The translations under genes were made by a program, and so were the position numbers. From Phycisphaerales bacterium (GTDB taxonomy: Bacteria > Planctomycetota > Phycisphaerae > WQYP01), in NCBI GenBank assembly GCA_013044165.1, contig JABEVB010000173.1:1-48662 (forward strand): 48,662 nt of DNA, written 5' to 3'. The notes under the pieces are model-generated. The model was given only the letters and a program-made list of their open reading frames with translations. It did no database searches and was not told the DNA's origin. Positions 16,429 through 24,234 of this stretch are shown in pieces. The number at the start of each line of letters is the position of its first letter. Within the stretch, counting starts at the first letter, position 1.

Positions 16429-19116
16429 TTAGTTTGCCGGCACCCGGGTTGACACCGCCGGGTGGCTCTTCAGGTACATGTGCACATATGCACCACCAGA
16501 AGCGCTTGGATCGCCGATCATCCACCAGCGAAGCGACCGCTCTATCTGCCGCGGAGTGGTGTAGCCCTGCGATTCCTGGATTGCCTCAGACCTGCGAAAC
16601 CGATGGAGCCGCCATAGCAGCCGCGACGCGGACATCCAAACTCCGTTGTCTTTTGCGGCATTGCTTATCCCGCCGATCGCCGCCTCCAGCAGGCGCAACC
16701 GCTCGGCTTGAGTCGTTGGCCCCAAATACGCGTCAGCCTCCATTTTGCGAGGTGGGACGGATAGTGGCTGTTTAATCCCGTACCCCAGCGGCAGGTAATA
16801 TCGCCCGTTTTTTGTGAAGGCTCCCGCCGGTTTGGGCGCAGATTTCTGATACCAATAAGAGAACAGGGCCGCATCGGGTATTGGCGAGCCGTAGGGTGGC
16901 GGCCTCTGGTTATAAAGCCCCAGCATGATCGCCGAAACAATCGTATTACGCGAATAGTTGCGCCCCAACTTAATGCAGAGCGTGATCGGCCCGTGCACCA
17001 TGAATCGCGTGTATACGCCCGACCAAAAGTTGACGATTCGCTTACGCGCAAGTTCCGGCCAAGAGTTAAACTGCGCGAGCGGAAGCGATTCCATGTTTGC
17101 CGCGCCGCCAGGGGCCTGCCGCACATCCACCGTGTAATCACGGAAGCGGTTTGGGCCCGTATGCCCGTCCTTGTTGACGTTGTAAAGCGCAAGAAGAAAC
17201 ACGCCGGGCGGCACGTGCACTGAAATGTAAAGCCCCGGCCCCTGCCAAGTCATGGCGTAGCCTTCACCGTGGTCGTCCCATTCTGCCTCGCGACGGTCAC
17301 CATTCTTGCTGGCCACAAGGCCCGTGAGCCAGCATTTATCTAAATACGGCTTTGGCATCTCCAGCACCCTAGGGTCGCTGGTGTATAGCCATTGTATCCA
17401 ATAGCGCAGGGAGTCGCCTTTGGCCAGCAACTTGGTCTCTTGGCGTACATGCGGACCTACGGCTCCGCCGATGTCAACACCGTTGCCGCGCCATCCAGCC
17501 CCCCAGTAAAAATTGCCGGGCGATTTCATAGCGCACAGGCAACACCAGTACGTCCCATACCTTCCCAGCCAATTACCTTCTGTACACCAATCGTCATCCA
17601 GCTTTATCACATGCGGGCCGTTTTTATTGGGCCAGAGCTTTTTGGCGAGGGCGTTTACCTTGGCCTCTTCCGCGGCAACCTGCGCCTTGGTTGGCACCCC
17701 GGCTGCGGTCGGCATTTTGACAGGTTTGCTTGCGGCGGCTGGCAAGCCGCTCACCCGCATCGCATTCGCCGTGCCCGCAAGCCACATCGGCACTTCAAAT
17801 GCACCACCCCCATAGCAGCAGATAATTGGCGGACTTTTTGGCAGCATCAGTATTTTATCTACGTATTTGTGCGGCTGTTGCCAGGGCTGGCCGTCGGGTG
17901 ATGCTGCCGCCAGCTTCAGCGGAATAATCGCATTCTTGCCTGGATTGATAATATCAATTCCTGCTTGCCGATGGCCCACCCAAATGTCGCCCTGCGAATC
18001 TTGTGCTAAACAGGTACAGTAATCTTCTGAAAGGATGCGAGTCCTGGTAACCCGCCTTGCCGCGTTAAGCACAAACAGCCTCGATGGCGGGTGCATCAGG
18101 CCTTTGTCCTTAGCCAGCCAATCTTTGCCGCGTACGAACCGCCAGCGACTGCCCCCATCGCTGCTCCAGGCTACGCCCGCATCGGTGGCAACCCAGGCTG
18201 TGCCTGTTGGTGTTACCAATATGTCGTTAAGTAAATCGCTCGGCAACCCGCTGCCGGTGGGTGTAAGTGGAACCTGGTTGTCAAAACGGCTTTTTACAAT
18301 GCGCCATGCCTGGTAATGCAACGGACCCAAGAGTTTGCGGTGGCGCAGTGCCGTGCGGTCTTTTTCGACCGGCCTTGCAATAGCAATGCCATCGCACCGT
18401 GTGGCCACATACACACGGCCATGCGGGCCAAAGGCGACGGTTTGCACGTCATCGGACGGTAGACCTTCCGCCACGGTGTAATACTGCCATTGGCCGACAA
18501 GGGTTTTGCCGGAGGCCGTTTTATAGCCCGGCTCGTAGCGGGCGATGCCGCTGTTGGTACAAAGCCATACGCTGCCATCCAGCGGACACACTCTGATAGA
18601 AAATATATGCTCGCCGATAGGCCCGGCGAGTTCATCTTTGCTCGCATCAGTAAGAAGGCCATAATGCTGCCAGCTTTGGCCGTTGTACACCGTTACCCCG
18701 TGGCATAACGACCCGACCCATACGCGGCCCTTAGAATCGCAGGCAACGCTTTGAGCGGTAGCGTCGGCAAGGCCGTCAGAAGCGGTAAATTGCTGCCAGT
18801 GTTGGGCGGTTTGGTCGGTTCCGGGGCGAGGGTTAAAGCGAAAGATGCCGTGGTCTTCGGTGGCGAGCCACACATTACCGCCGCGATCGCGGCAGGCATC
18901 AACAATAAAATGAGCCGAGCAGTGGCTGACGTCCACGTAGGCCGAAGCTGCGGCGGCTGGAGCGACGGCAGCAGCCCATTGGCCTACGGCTGCAGCGAGC
19001 AGCACGGTGGCAACCCGCCATCGCAGGCTCACCCGAGAAATGATGCAGCTGCTCCACTTCAAAACCGGGCACTCCCAAAGTCCCAAAACGCCTGCTCTGC
19101 AGCCTTCACGCCGCAC
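16429..19116 (-). CDS. Large secreted protein with two-component-regulator-type propeller repeats
   Basis: An 895-residue protein from GTG 19116; a TTG at 19062 with GGGAG 9 bases upstream is the better translational start and leads straight into the signal peptide (WRVATVLLAAAVGQWAAAVA). Residues about 65-420 contain repeats of the ligand-binding sensor propeller family, such as DRGGNVWLATEDHGIFRFN, DSKGRVWVGSLCHGVTVYN, GSVWLCTNSGIARY and PTGTAWVATDAGVAWS. Residues about 500-895 are a separate region rich in Trp and Tyr (GNWLGRYGTYWCCLCAM, FYWGAGWRGNGVDIGG) that I do not recognise. No transmembrane helix, kinase or DNA-binding domain follows, so despite its propeller it is not a complete sensor kinase. 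It is the first gene of the four-gene secreted operon, and a repeat with a homopolymer-containing promoter lies just upstream. Confidence 0.8.
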   Translation of the reverse strand: MRREGCRAGVLGLWECPVLKWSSCIISRVSLRWRVATVLLAAAVGQWAAAVAPAAAASAYVDVSHCSAHFIVDACRDRGGNVWLATEDHGIFRFNPRPGTDQTAQHWQQFTASDGLADATAQSVACDSKGRVWVGSLCHGVTVYNGQSWQHYGLLTDASKDELAGPIGEHIFSIRVCPLDGSVWLCTNSGIARYEPGYKTASGKTLVGQWQYYTVAEGLPSDDVQTVAFGPHGRVYVATRCDGIAIARPVEKDRTALRHRKLLGPLHYQAWRIVKSRFDNQVPLTPTGSGLPSDLLNDILVTPTGTAWVATDAGVAWSSDGGSRWRFVRGKDWLAKDKGLMHPPSRLFVLNAARRVTRTRILSEDYCTCLAQDSQGDIWVGHRQAGIDIINPGKNAIIPLKLAAASPDGQPWQQPHKYVDKILMLPKSPPIICCYGGGAFEVPMWLAGTANAMRVSGLPAAASKPVKMPTAAGVPTKAQVAAEEAKVNALAKKLWPNKNGPHVIKLDDDWCTEGNWLGRYGTYWCCLCAMKSPGNFYWGAGWRGNGVDIGGAVGPHVRQETKLLAKGDSLRYWIQWLYTSDPRVLEMPKPYLDKCWLTGLVASKNGDRREAEWDDHGEGYAMTWQGPGLYISVHVPPGVFLLALYNVNKDGHTGPNRFRDYTVDVRQAPGGAANMESLPLAQFNSWPELARKRIVNFWSGVYTRFMVHGPITLCIKLGRNYSRNTIVSAIMLGLYNQRPPPYGSPIPDAALFSYWYQKSAPKPAGAFTKNGRYYLPLGYGIKQPLSVPPRKMEADAYLGPTTQAERLRLLEAAIGGISNAAKDNGVWMSASRLLWRLHRFRRSEAIQESQGYTTPRQIERSLRWWMIGDPSASGGAYVHMYLKSHPAVSTRVPAN

Positions 19117-19145
19117 AACAAATATGGGCTAACCATAATACCTTG

Positions 19146-19217
19146 CCCACAAGTATACCGCAGTATAGTACGCAAAAAAAAAAAAACGCAAGCGGTAAGT
19201 TAAAAAATTAATATACG
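19146..19217 (+). repeat. Direct repeat copy B, upstream edge of the four-gene secreted operon
   Basis: It matches 11835-11896 in order: CCCACA, AGTATACCGCAGTATAG, an A-run (thirteen A at 19174-19186), CGCAAGCGGTAAGT and an AT-rich end. The core TATACCGCAGTATA is an imperfect palindrome, and the second copy keeps TATAC(Y)GC(R)GTA. Copy B starts 30 bases before the first start codon of the operon. Confidence 0.7.
19158..19196 (-). promoter_or_regulatory. Putative operon promoter with a 13-base homopolymer spacer
   Basis: Reading the minus strand, TTGCGT is followed by twelve more T, then GCGTAC and TATACT, giving a -35/-10 spacing of 18 bases. The spacer is mostly the T-run, so loss of one base would give the optimal 17. 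The -10 overlaps the palindromic core of repeat copy B. The promoter assignment is inference. Confidence 0.4.
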
Positions 19218-19521
19218 TCTGGTACAACAGGCCCTCAGAAACGGGCCGGGGCAGCGTATTACGCGCATCCAGCGCTGTTGTTGCGTCTCAGGCGGCGCAT
19301 GAGTTTACCCGCCAACCAAATCGCCGCGCCAGTGCGATGTGGTTGCTGGCCACGGCGCCGCCACATCTGCTATGCGCGAATGAGCGAAGAGTTGCATACA
19401 CGGGTTGCAGCGGTTCTACTGGCCTGCTGTCGGCAGAATACCGTGCAGGCACCTCGGGATTGGCTGGCGGCGGGGCCTTGTTGGACCCGTGGAGGTTTAA
19501 GGGCGTTGCGGGTGTTGCATT
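19218..19521 (+). other. Intergenic region before the methyltransferase gene
   Basis: These 304 bases separate repeat copy B from the methyltransferase gene. Short open frames exist on both strands but none has a ribosome site or recognisable motif. I see no tRNA or terminator. The promoter for the methyltransferase should lie here but no clear hexamers stand out. Confidence 0.35.
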
Positions 19522-20244
19522 ATGCCAAGTCAACGGCCAGTTCATCTTGTGGAACAGATGGATGATCCGGCGGTTTCGCCGACGGATTTGGCCGATTCAC
19601 TGCGATTTATTCGGTGGGTTAACCGAAACCTTGGCGGCTCGGCGGCAGTATTAAACTATTTAACGGCCTGGGCTGAGGGTTGGCCATCAGGTGCAGGCAA
19701 TATTTGCATGCTCGATGTTGCCACCGGCTCGGCCGATGTGCCGATGGCGGTGCTGGCGTGGGCTGCACGCACGGGCCGCAAATTGCAGGTTATTGGCTTG
19801 GACAATCATCGCCAGACCCTGGCGCTCGCGCAGGCATGGGGCAGCGGAGCTGCGGGCGTAAAGCTGGTGCGTGGCGATGCGTTTCGCCTGCCGCTGGCAG
19901 ATGGTGCAGTGGATTACGCCTTTACCGGCATGTTTTTACATCACTTAAGCGAGGCGCAGGCATTGGCGGTGCTGCGTGAGATGCTGCGGGTGAGCCGACG
20001 GGGCATTATCGTCAGTGATTTGCTGCGTGGGCCGCTGTATCAGGCGGCGATTGGGCTGATGACGTTGTTGGCGCGGCCGATGGTGCGACATGATGCGCGG
20101 CTGTCGGTAAAAAAAGGCTGGAGCCGGCGCGAGGTGGCCGCATGGCCGGGCAAATTAAACGCACCATGGTTGCGGCTACATATACATTGGGCCGGGCGCT
20201 TTACGCTTGCCGGGGAGCGCAGCGTAGAGCGAGTACACTATTGA
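19522..20244 (+). CDS. Class I SAM-dependent methyltransferase
   Basis: A 240-residue cytoplasmic methyltransferase of the UbiE/methyltransf_11 type. Motif I is LDVATGSADVPMAVL (about residues 65-79), the acidic motif II is VIGLDNHRQTLALA, the motif III region is VRGDAFRLPLADGAVDYAF, and the FLHHLSEAQALAVLREMLRV segment matches the post-motif region of this family. It then reads SRRGIIVSDLLRGP. Related proteins near LPXTG- or hopanoid-type genes methylate small molecules or lipids, but nothing here indicates the substrate. The ATG at 19522 has no strong ribosome site; a second ATG at 19558 (MDDPAVSP) is a plausible alternative. It converges with the next gene, with a 7-base overlap of the 3' ends. 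Confidence 0.8.
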   Translation: MPSQRPVHLVEQMDDPAVSPTDLADSLRFIRWVNRNLGGSAAVLNYLTAWAEGWPSGAGNICMLDVATGSADVPMAVLAWAARTGRKLQVIGLDNHRQTLALAQAWGSGAAGVKLVRGDAFRLPLADGAVDYAFTGMFLHHLSEAQALAVLREMLRVSRRGIIVSDLLRGPLYQAAIGLMTLLARPMVRHDARLSVKKGWSRREVAAWPGKLNAPWLRLHIHWAGRFTLAGERSVERVHY

Positions 20245-21023
20245 CGTGACAGCGACTGCGCCAGGGCCAGCAGCCGCATGAGCACAGGTTCGCAGGCGGG
20301 GTCAACGTGGCGGGCGGCGCGCAGCAACGCCATCTTAGCCCAAGGCTGGGCCGGCACCGCATGGCGCGACTCCCACTGCAGAGCCAGCTTTTCAAATGCC
20401 AAAAGCACCGCCTCGCCGGTCATGACAGCCAGAGGCGAACCGGCTGCATAAAAACCGGGTACGGCCAACGGGCAGGTCCATGGCTCATGAGCTTCGGGCG
20501 CGGTTACCGGAGCCGCCTGGCGCAGCCAGCGTACCGGCAGGCCGAGGGCCAAACGCGCCGCATAAGGTGAAGCAAGCCACCATTGATTGCCTTTCTGCAA
20601 CAGCACCAGTATTTCGAGCGAGCGGTTTTGGCTTTGAGCGGCCGATTTAATGTTTTGCGCCAGTTTATGCATAGCGGCCGGCAGCAGCACCACACCGGGC
20701 GTATGAGCGTTGGCAGCGCCGCTTGCCCGCCAAATAGCGGCCGCATTGGCCTGGCCGCTCACGAAAACAAAGCCCTCGCAGGCAAGCTGCCTGATTTGCC
20801 GGCAGGTTTCGAGCAAGGGCAAATAGATTCGGGCCAGGGTGGCGGCATCGCGCTGGCACCATGCCATGCGCTCGGCTTGCTCAAGCAGGCGTTTGGCCGC
20901 GACATACCGGCCGCGTGCCAGCGCCCGTTGACCGGCATCACACAACGCGTACACCATGGGAGTGCGTGAGACCGCGGCCGGCTCGGCAGGCATGGAAATA
21001 TCACTTATGCTGCGGCTGTTCAT
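20238..21023 (-). CDS. Conserved-type hypothetical protein with a TPR-like N-terminus
   Basis: A 261-residue protein with no recognised family and no signal peptide, so probably cytoplasmic. Residues about 27-80 (DAGQRALARGRYVAAKRLLE, then CQRDAATLARIYLPLLETCR) look like a helical TPR-type repeat. The central part alternates beta and alpha (EGFVFVSGQANAAAIWRASG, TPGVVLLPAAMHKLAQNIKS, SLEILVLLQKGNQWWLASPY), like a nucleotide-binding or Rossmann-type fold without a clear motif. The ATG at 21023 is the natural start. It lies 142 bases upstream of the ruvB stop on the same strand. Since it is downstream of ruvAB it may be the third gene of that transcript. Confidence 0.65.
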   Translation of the reverse strand: MNSRSISDISMPAEPAAVSRTPMVYALCDAGQRALARGRYVAAKRLLEQAERMAWCQRDAATLARIYLPLLETCRQIRQLACEGFVFVSGQANAAAIWRASGAANAHTPGVVLLPAAMHKLAQNIKSAAQSQNRSLEILVLLQKGNQWWLASPYAARLALGLPVRWLRQAAPVTAPEAHEPWTCPLAVPGFYAAGSPLAVMTGEAVLLAFEKLALQWESRHAVPAQPWAKMALLRAARHVDPACEPVLMRLLALAQSLSRQ

Positions 21024-21165
21024 CGCAGGCGATGATGGACAATCGCCGCGTGGTTGTCAAATGCGGGTTTGGCGCCGGGAGCCTGCGCCGACAACATTTC
21101 TGCGGCAAGGAGACGCCGGCCAGGGCTGCGGCAAATATTGCCATCAGGCGCAGCTCGCTATGCGC

Positions 21166-22218
21166 TTAAAACAGCGGCGCTTCGTCGGCGGCACTTTCCA
21201 CAGGCTTGAGCGGCGGCTTGATTTTGAGGTGGCTGTAGGCGGCGACGGTAAGCTGGCGGCCCTTGGGCGTGCGGCGGATGAAGCCGGTTTGCAGCAAAAA
21301 TGGTTCGACAACATCTTCGAGCGTGTCGGCCTCTTCGCCCATGGTGGCGGCGAGCGCTTCGAGGCCGGCAGGGCCGCCATCGTAATCGCGCGCGAGCACC
21401 TGCATAAAGCGGCGATCTAACGCATCAAGGCCAAGTTCGTCTATGCCCTCTAAATTGAGCGCATCGCGGGCAATAGGCAGTGTAAGCCGCCCCTGGCCAC
21501 GAACCAGTGCGAAGTCGCGCACGCGGCGCAAAATGCGGTTGGCCACGCGCGGCGTGCCGCGGGCCCGCTGCGCCACGAGCGTAAGCGCCTCGGCATCGGC
21601 CGGCAGCTCGAGCAATTGAGCCGAGCGTTTGACGATGGTGAGCAAATCAGCGGGCGAATAGAAGTTCAGATGATGCACAATGCCGAAGCGCGAACGCATG
21701 GGGCCGCTGAGCAAACCGGCGCGTGTGGTAGCGCCTATGAGCGTGAAGGGAGCAAGATCAATATGCAGCGAATCAGCATGTGTGCCGCCACCGGTGACCA
21801 CATCAATGGCAAAGTCCTCCATGGCGGAATAGAGATATTCTTCGACGGCGGCGGGCATGCGGTGAATTTCATCAATAAACAGCACCTCGCCATCGCGAAT
21901 GTTGGTAAGCATGGAGACCAGATCGGTGGGTCGCGCGAGGGCGGGCCCGCTGGTCATTTTGGGCGCGCCGGCGTTTAGCTCTTCCGAGATAATGTGGGCC
22001 AGCGTGGTTTTACCGAGGCCGGGCGGGCCATGCAGCAGCACATGTTCCATGGCTTCGTGGCGGGCCTTGGCGGCCTGTACGCTGATTTGCAGCTTTTCGA
22101 CCAGCTCGCTCTGGCCGATGTATTCAGCAAGGCGCTTGGGGCGCAGCGGCGAGGCGCCCTGCCGCGAAGGCTCATCTTCAGGTAGCTGTTGCCCGCTGAC
22201 GATACGTTGTCTGGTCAT
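21166..22218 (-). CDS. ruvB: Holliday junction branch migration helicase RuvB
   Basis: RuvB is the AAA+ motor that forms hexameric rings on DNA and, with RuvA, drives branch migration of Holliday junctions in recombinational repair. The 350-residue length is normal. The N-terminus LRPKRLAEYIGQSELVEKLQ is characteristic, Walker A is GPPGLGKTT (about 65-73), Walker B is VLFIDEIHR, sensor 1 is in TLIGATTRAGLLSGPMRSRF with the arginine finger, and the C-terminal winged-helix has IGFIRRT-type sequence (QTGFIRRTPKGRQLT). The ATG at 22218 is preceded by ruvA with a 46-base gap. No ruvC is found in the window. Confidence 0.97.
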   Translation of the reverse strand: MTRQRIVSGQQLPEDEPSRQGASPLRPKRLAEYIGQSELVEKLQISVQAAKARHEAMEHVLLHGPPGLGKTTLAHIISEELNAGAPKMTSGPALARPTDLVSMLTNIRDGEVLFIDEIHRMPAAVEEYLYSAMEDFAIDVVTGGGTHADSLHIDLAPFTLIGATTRAGLLSGPMRSRFGIVHHLNFYSPADLLTIVKRSAQLLELPADAEALTLVAQRARGTPRVANRILRRVRDFALVRGQGRLTLPIARDALNLEGIDELGLDALDRRFMQVLARDYDGGPAGLEALAATMGEEADTLEDVVEPFLLQTGFIRRTPKGRQLTVAAYSHLKIKPPLKPVESAADEAPLF

Positions 22219-22264
22219 GGTGCGGTCTCTATGGGTTTAAGGTCAGGCGGCGGCGGGCCGCGGT

Positions 22265-22891
22265 TTAAGCACCAGCCTTAAGGCGGTATGCCGCCTTCAT
22301 AATGGCATTGCTGCCGACTAGCGCAGGGTCTACGGCGCAGGCACGATCCACCCAATTTTCGGCTTCGATGCGCCGCTCGCCAAGCTGAACCATCGCGGCA
22401 ATGGCCTGGCTTTGCGCCTCGGTGCGCGGCTTGGCCGCTTCGGCGGCCACGCCAGTACCGGGCGTGGCAAAGCTGTCCACTTTGCCGTTTAACTCCGCAA
22501 TCATCTGCTCGGCGGTGCGTTTGCCGATTTCCGGCAGACTTGTGAGAAACTTGCTGTCTTTGCGGCAGATGGCGCCGGCAATCTGGTCTATGGGTTTGGT
22601 GAGTGCCCGCAGGGCGCGGCGCGGGCCGATGCCTTTAACCGTGATGAATTTTTGAAAAAACTCTTTGTCATCGCTGCGCATAAAGCCAATGAGTCGCGGA
22701 GCCAACTGCCCAAAGCTGGCGTTGCCCTCAATATACTCGAGCGTAAAAAAGGTGACGCGATTGCCCACCTGCGTTTGCAGTCGCGGCAGGTCTACGGCGG
22801 GCACATAAAGCTCGTAGCCCATATCGCCGACGAAAACCAGAACCGCCTCGGTTCCAACCGCTTCGACCGTACCATTGATGCGAGCAATCAT
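22265..22891 (-). CDS. ruvA: Holliday junction branch migration protein RuvA
   Basis: RuvA binds four-way junctions as a tetramer and loads RuvB. The start at ATG 22891 was chosen because MIARINGTVEAVG is the usual RuvA N-terminus and AGGAACAG precedes it; the frame stays open another 400 bases upstream, but that part has no family resemblance. The product is 208 residues. The OB-fold covers about 1-65 (YELYVPAVDLPRL), the helix-hairpin-helix domain is about 70-140 (FQKFITVKGIGPRRALRAL and LTSLPEIGKRTAEQMIAEL), a linker follows, and domain III, which contacts RuvB, is about 160-205 (AMVQLGERRIEAENWVDRA). It is the first gene of ruvAB. Confidence 0.96.
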   Translation of the reverse strand: MIARINGTVEAVGTEAVLVFVGDMGYELYVPAVDLPRLQTQVGNRVTFFTLEYIEGNASFGQLAPRLIGFMRSDDKEFFQKFITVKGIGPRRALRALTKPIDQIAGAICRKDSKFLTSLPEIGKRTAEQMIAELNGKVDSFATPGTGVAAEAAKPRTEAQSQAIAAMVQLGERRIEAENWVDRACAVDPALVGSNAIMKAAYRLKAGA

Positions 22892-23037
22892 TGTGTACTC
22901 TGTTCCTGCTACGGACAACCGGCAAGCCCTAATAGCGCCAGCCGCCCATCTAATACAGGGGCAAGTATAACCGGCACGCGAGCAGCGTACAGAGGCGGCG
23001 GTGAATAGCGAGCATTTCGGTGGGTTGGTTGCCCGGC

Positions 23038-23075
23038 AAAAATACCCACGGGGGAGCAAGTGGCTCCCCCGTGGG
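23038..23075 (-). terminator. Strong Rho-independent terminator
   Basis: The arms 23045-23057 and 23063-23075 are perfectly complementary over 13 bases (CCCACGGGGGAGC), with a 5-base loop. On the minus strand the stem is followed by TATTTTTG. It lies 42 bases past the stop codon of the small secreted protein at 23118 and isolates it from ruvA. Confidence 0.9.
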
Positions 23076-23117
23076 TGGTGCGATAAGAAAGGAGAGAGGG
23101 TCAACGTTAGTTCGGGC

Positions 23118-23507
23118 TTACGGCGAACCGAAAAAGTAATTCGCCGAGCCCAGGGCAAGCATGCCCCCCATGCCATCCAAGGGCATGTCGGCAACCGGTT
23201 TGGCTGCCAAGCTTGAATTGTTGATCGCCGACGTTGTGGCGACCGAGCTCTTTTGCTGTGCGACCGACGGGCCAAGCGTACCAGCGGCGGCATTCAGTAT
23301 CTGCTTTTCAAACGCTGTGGAGAAGGCTGCCCCTGTGGGGCCACTTATGCAATCCACAGCCTCACTGGGAGCCGCAACATTAGCAGCGATTTTACTTACC
23401 GTGACTGCCTTGCCGAAGCCAACCGTCGAGAAACATGCGGTCGCCACCAGGACAGTTGTCAGAGAAAACTTTCTTCCCATCATACTTTTGCGTGCTGTCG
23501 TCGGCAT
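23118..23507 (-). CDS. Small secreted protein of unknown function
   Basis: A 129-residue exported protein. ATG 23507 was chosen because AGAAGG lies 7 bases upstream; the frame is open further upstream but that part overlaps the structured leader. The signal peptide is FSLTTVLVATACFSTVGFGKA (cut near residue 34). The mature part is about 95 residues, rich in Ala, Ser and Thr, with no recognised motif, and ends GGMLALGSANYFFGSP. It has one mature Cys (DCISG). The gene stands alone between a consensus promoter, a 200-base leader and a strong terminator, so it is likely to be highly expressed. It may be a cell-surface or matrix protein, which is a guess from these expression signals. Confidence 0.7.
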   Translation of the reverse strand: MPTTARKSMMGRKFSLTTVLVATACFSTVGFGKAVTVSKIAANVAAPSEAVDCISGPTGAAFSTAFEKQILNAAAGTLGPSVAQQKSSVATTSAINNSSLAAKPVADMPLDGMGGMLALGSANYFFGSP

Positions 23508-23711
23508 AACAAAACCTTCTGATCTCTTCCCAAAGCGGCCACTAAAAGCACCCGCCAACGCATTTAAGTTTGGCGACCATCTCAGCCTACCGTCAGAGTA
23601 TTTGCCCGCGTCGGCTGGTCGCCTAAGCATCCTGTGCTTAAGCCTACGTTCGAGCGGCAAGGCTCCGAGTTGCGGTTACTGCTTGTAACCAAGCCAGCAA
23701 CCAAGTCAACA
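23508..23711 (-). promoter_or_regulatory. Structured 5' leader, candidate cis-regulatory RNA
   Basis: Between the promoter and the small secreted gene lie several clean inverted repeats: GGTTAC/GTAACC (23674-23679 with 23685-23690), TAAGCA/TGCTTA (23624-23629 with 23635-23640), and GGCGACCA/TGGTCGCC (23572-23579 with 23616-23623). The last encloses a further AGCC/GGCT pair. A GCCAA/TTGGC pair follows nearer the start codon. Order and spacing do not match a riboswitch class I know; the c-di-GMP-I, cobalamin and SAM classes were considered and did not fit. Confidence 0.45.
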
Positions 23712-23717
23712 AAGGAG

Positions 23718-23745
23718 ATTATAGACCCGATAATTGATTTGTCAA
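23718..23745 (-). promoter_or_regulatory. Perfect-consensus sigma-70 promoter
   Basis: On the minus strand TTGACA (23745-23740) and TATAAT (23723-23718) are separated by 16 bases. Both hexamers match the consensus exactly. The predicted transcript starts near 23711 and leads into the small secreted protein gene about 204 bases further on. Confidence 0.75.
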
Positions 23746-24234
23746 GAGAAAATCTTCTAATTTTTTGTTATTCTTTTATGCGAATTAAAACGCCTATATC
23801 AGCCTATAAACGCCGCTTTTATACGATACACCTGCTAAGGACGCCCCACGTGGACACTTGGCCGGTGCGATTTTTTGGCGTTGAAAAAGCTCCTTACCGC
23901 CCCTGGGATCACTTTGGGGGCTTACTTTGGGAGCCGTACAAGCGATTTACGCCCCGCCGACGGCGACCGAGCCAGCGCCAGTATGCATATAACTGACACA
24001 TTGTTGATACTGTACTATACCGAAGAATTCTATATTAATGATAATTTCATAACTACGGTATCTTTAATGACATGTATTCGCCATAGCTATTGACTCATTG
24101 CTGGCAGCGCCATCGCTCGTAATGACGCATTACGCAGCCATCTACGGGGTAAATAAATGTGGTTTTGCGGGATGGAAGGCCATGCACGGGTGCGGCAGCT
24201 TTACCTGGCCATCACATCATCGGGCAACGTAAAA
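23746..24234 (-). other. AT-rich intergenic region
   Basis: These 489 bases lie upstream of the small secreted gene and downstream of mutL. The part from 23746 to about 24110 is visibly richer in A and T than its neighbours. A plus-strand frame at 23634-23996 is open but lacks a ribosome site and recognisable sequence. No RNA gene was recognised. Confidence 0.4.

Noticed and set aside
22892-23293. N-terminal extension of RuvA by 134 codons
   Set aside because: The extension has no RuvA resemblance, overlaps the terminator region, and a good family-type start exists at 22891.
23634-23996. Plus-strand 120-codon frame in the AT-rich gap
   Set aside because: It runs opposite the consensus promoter and leader, has no ribosome site and no recognisable motif.
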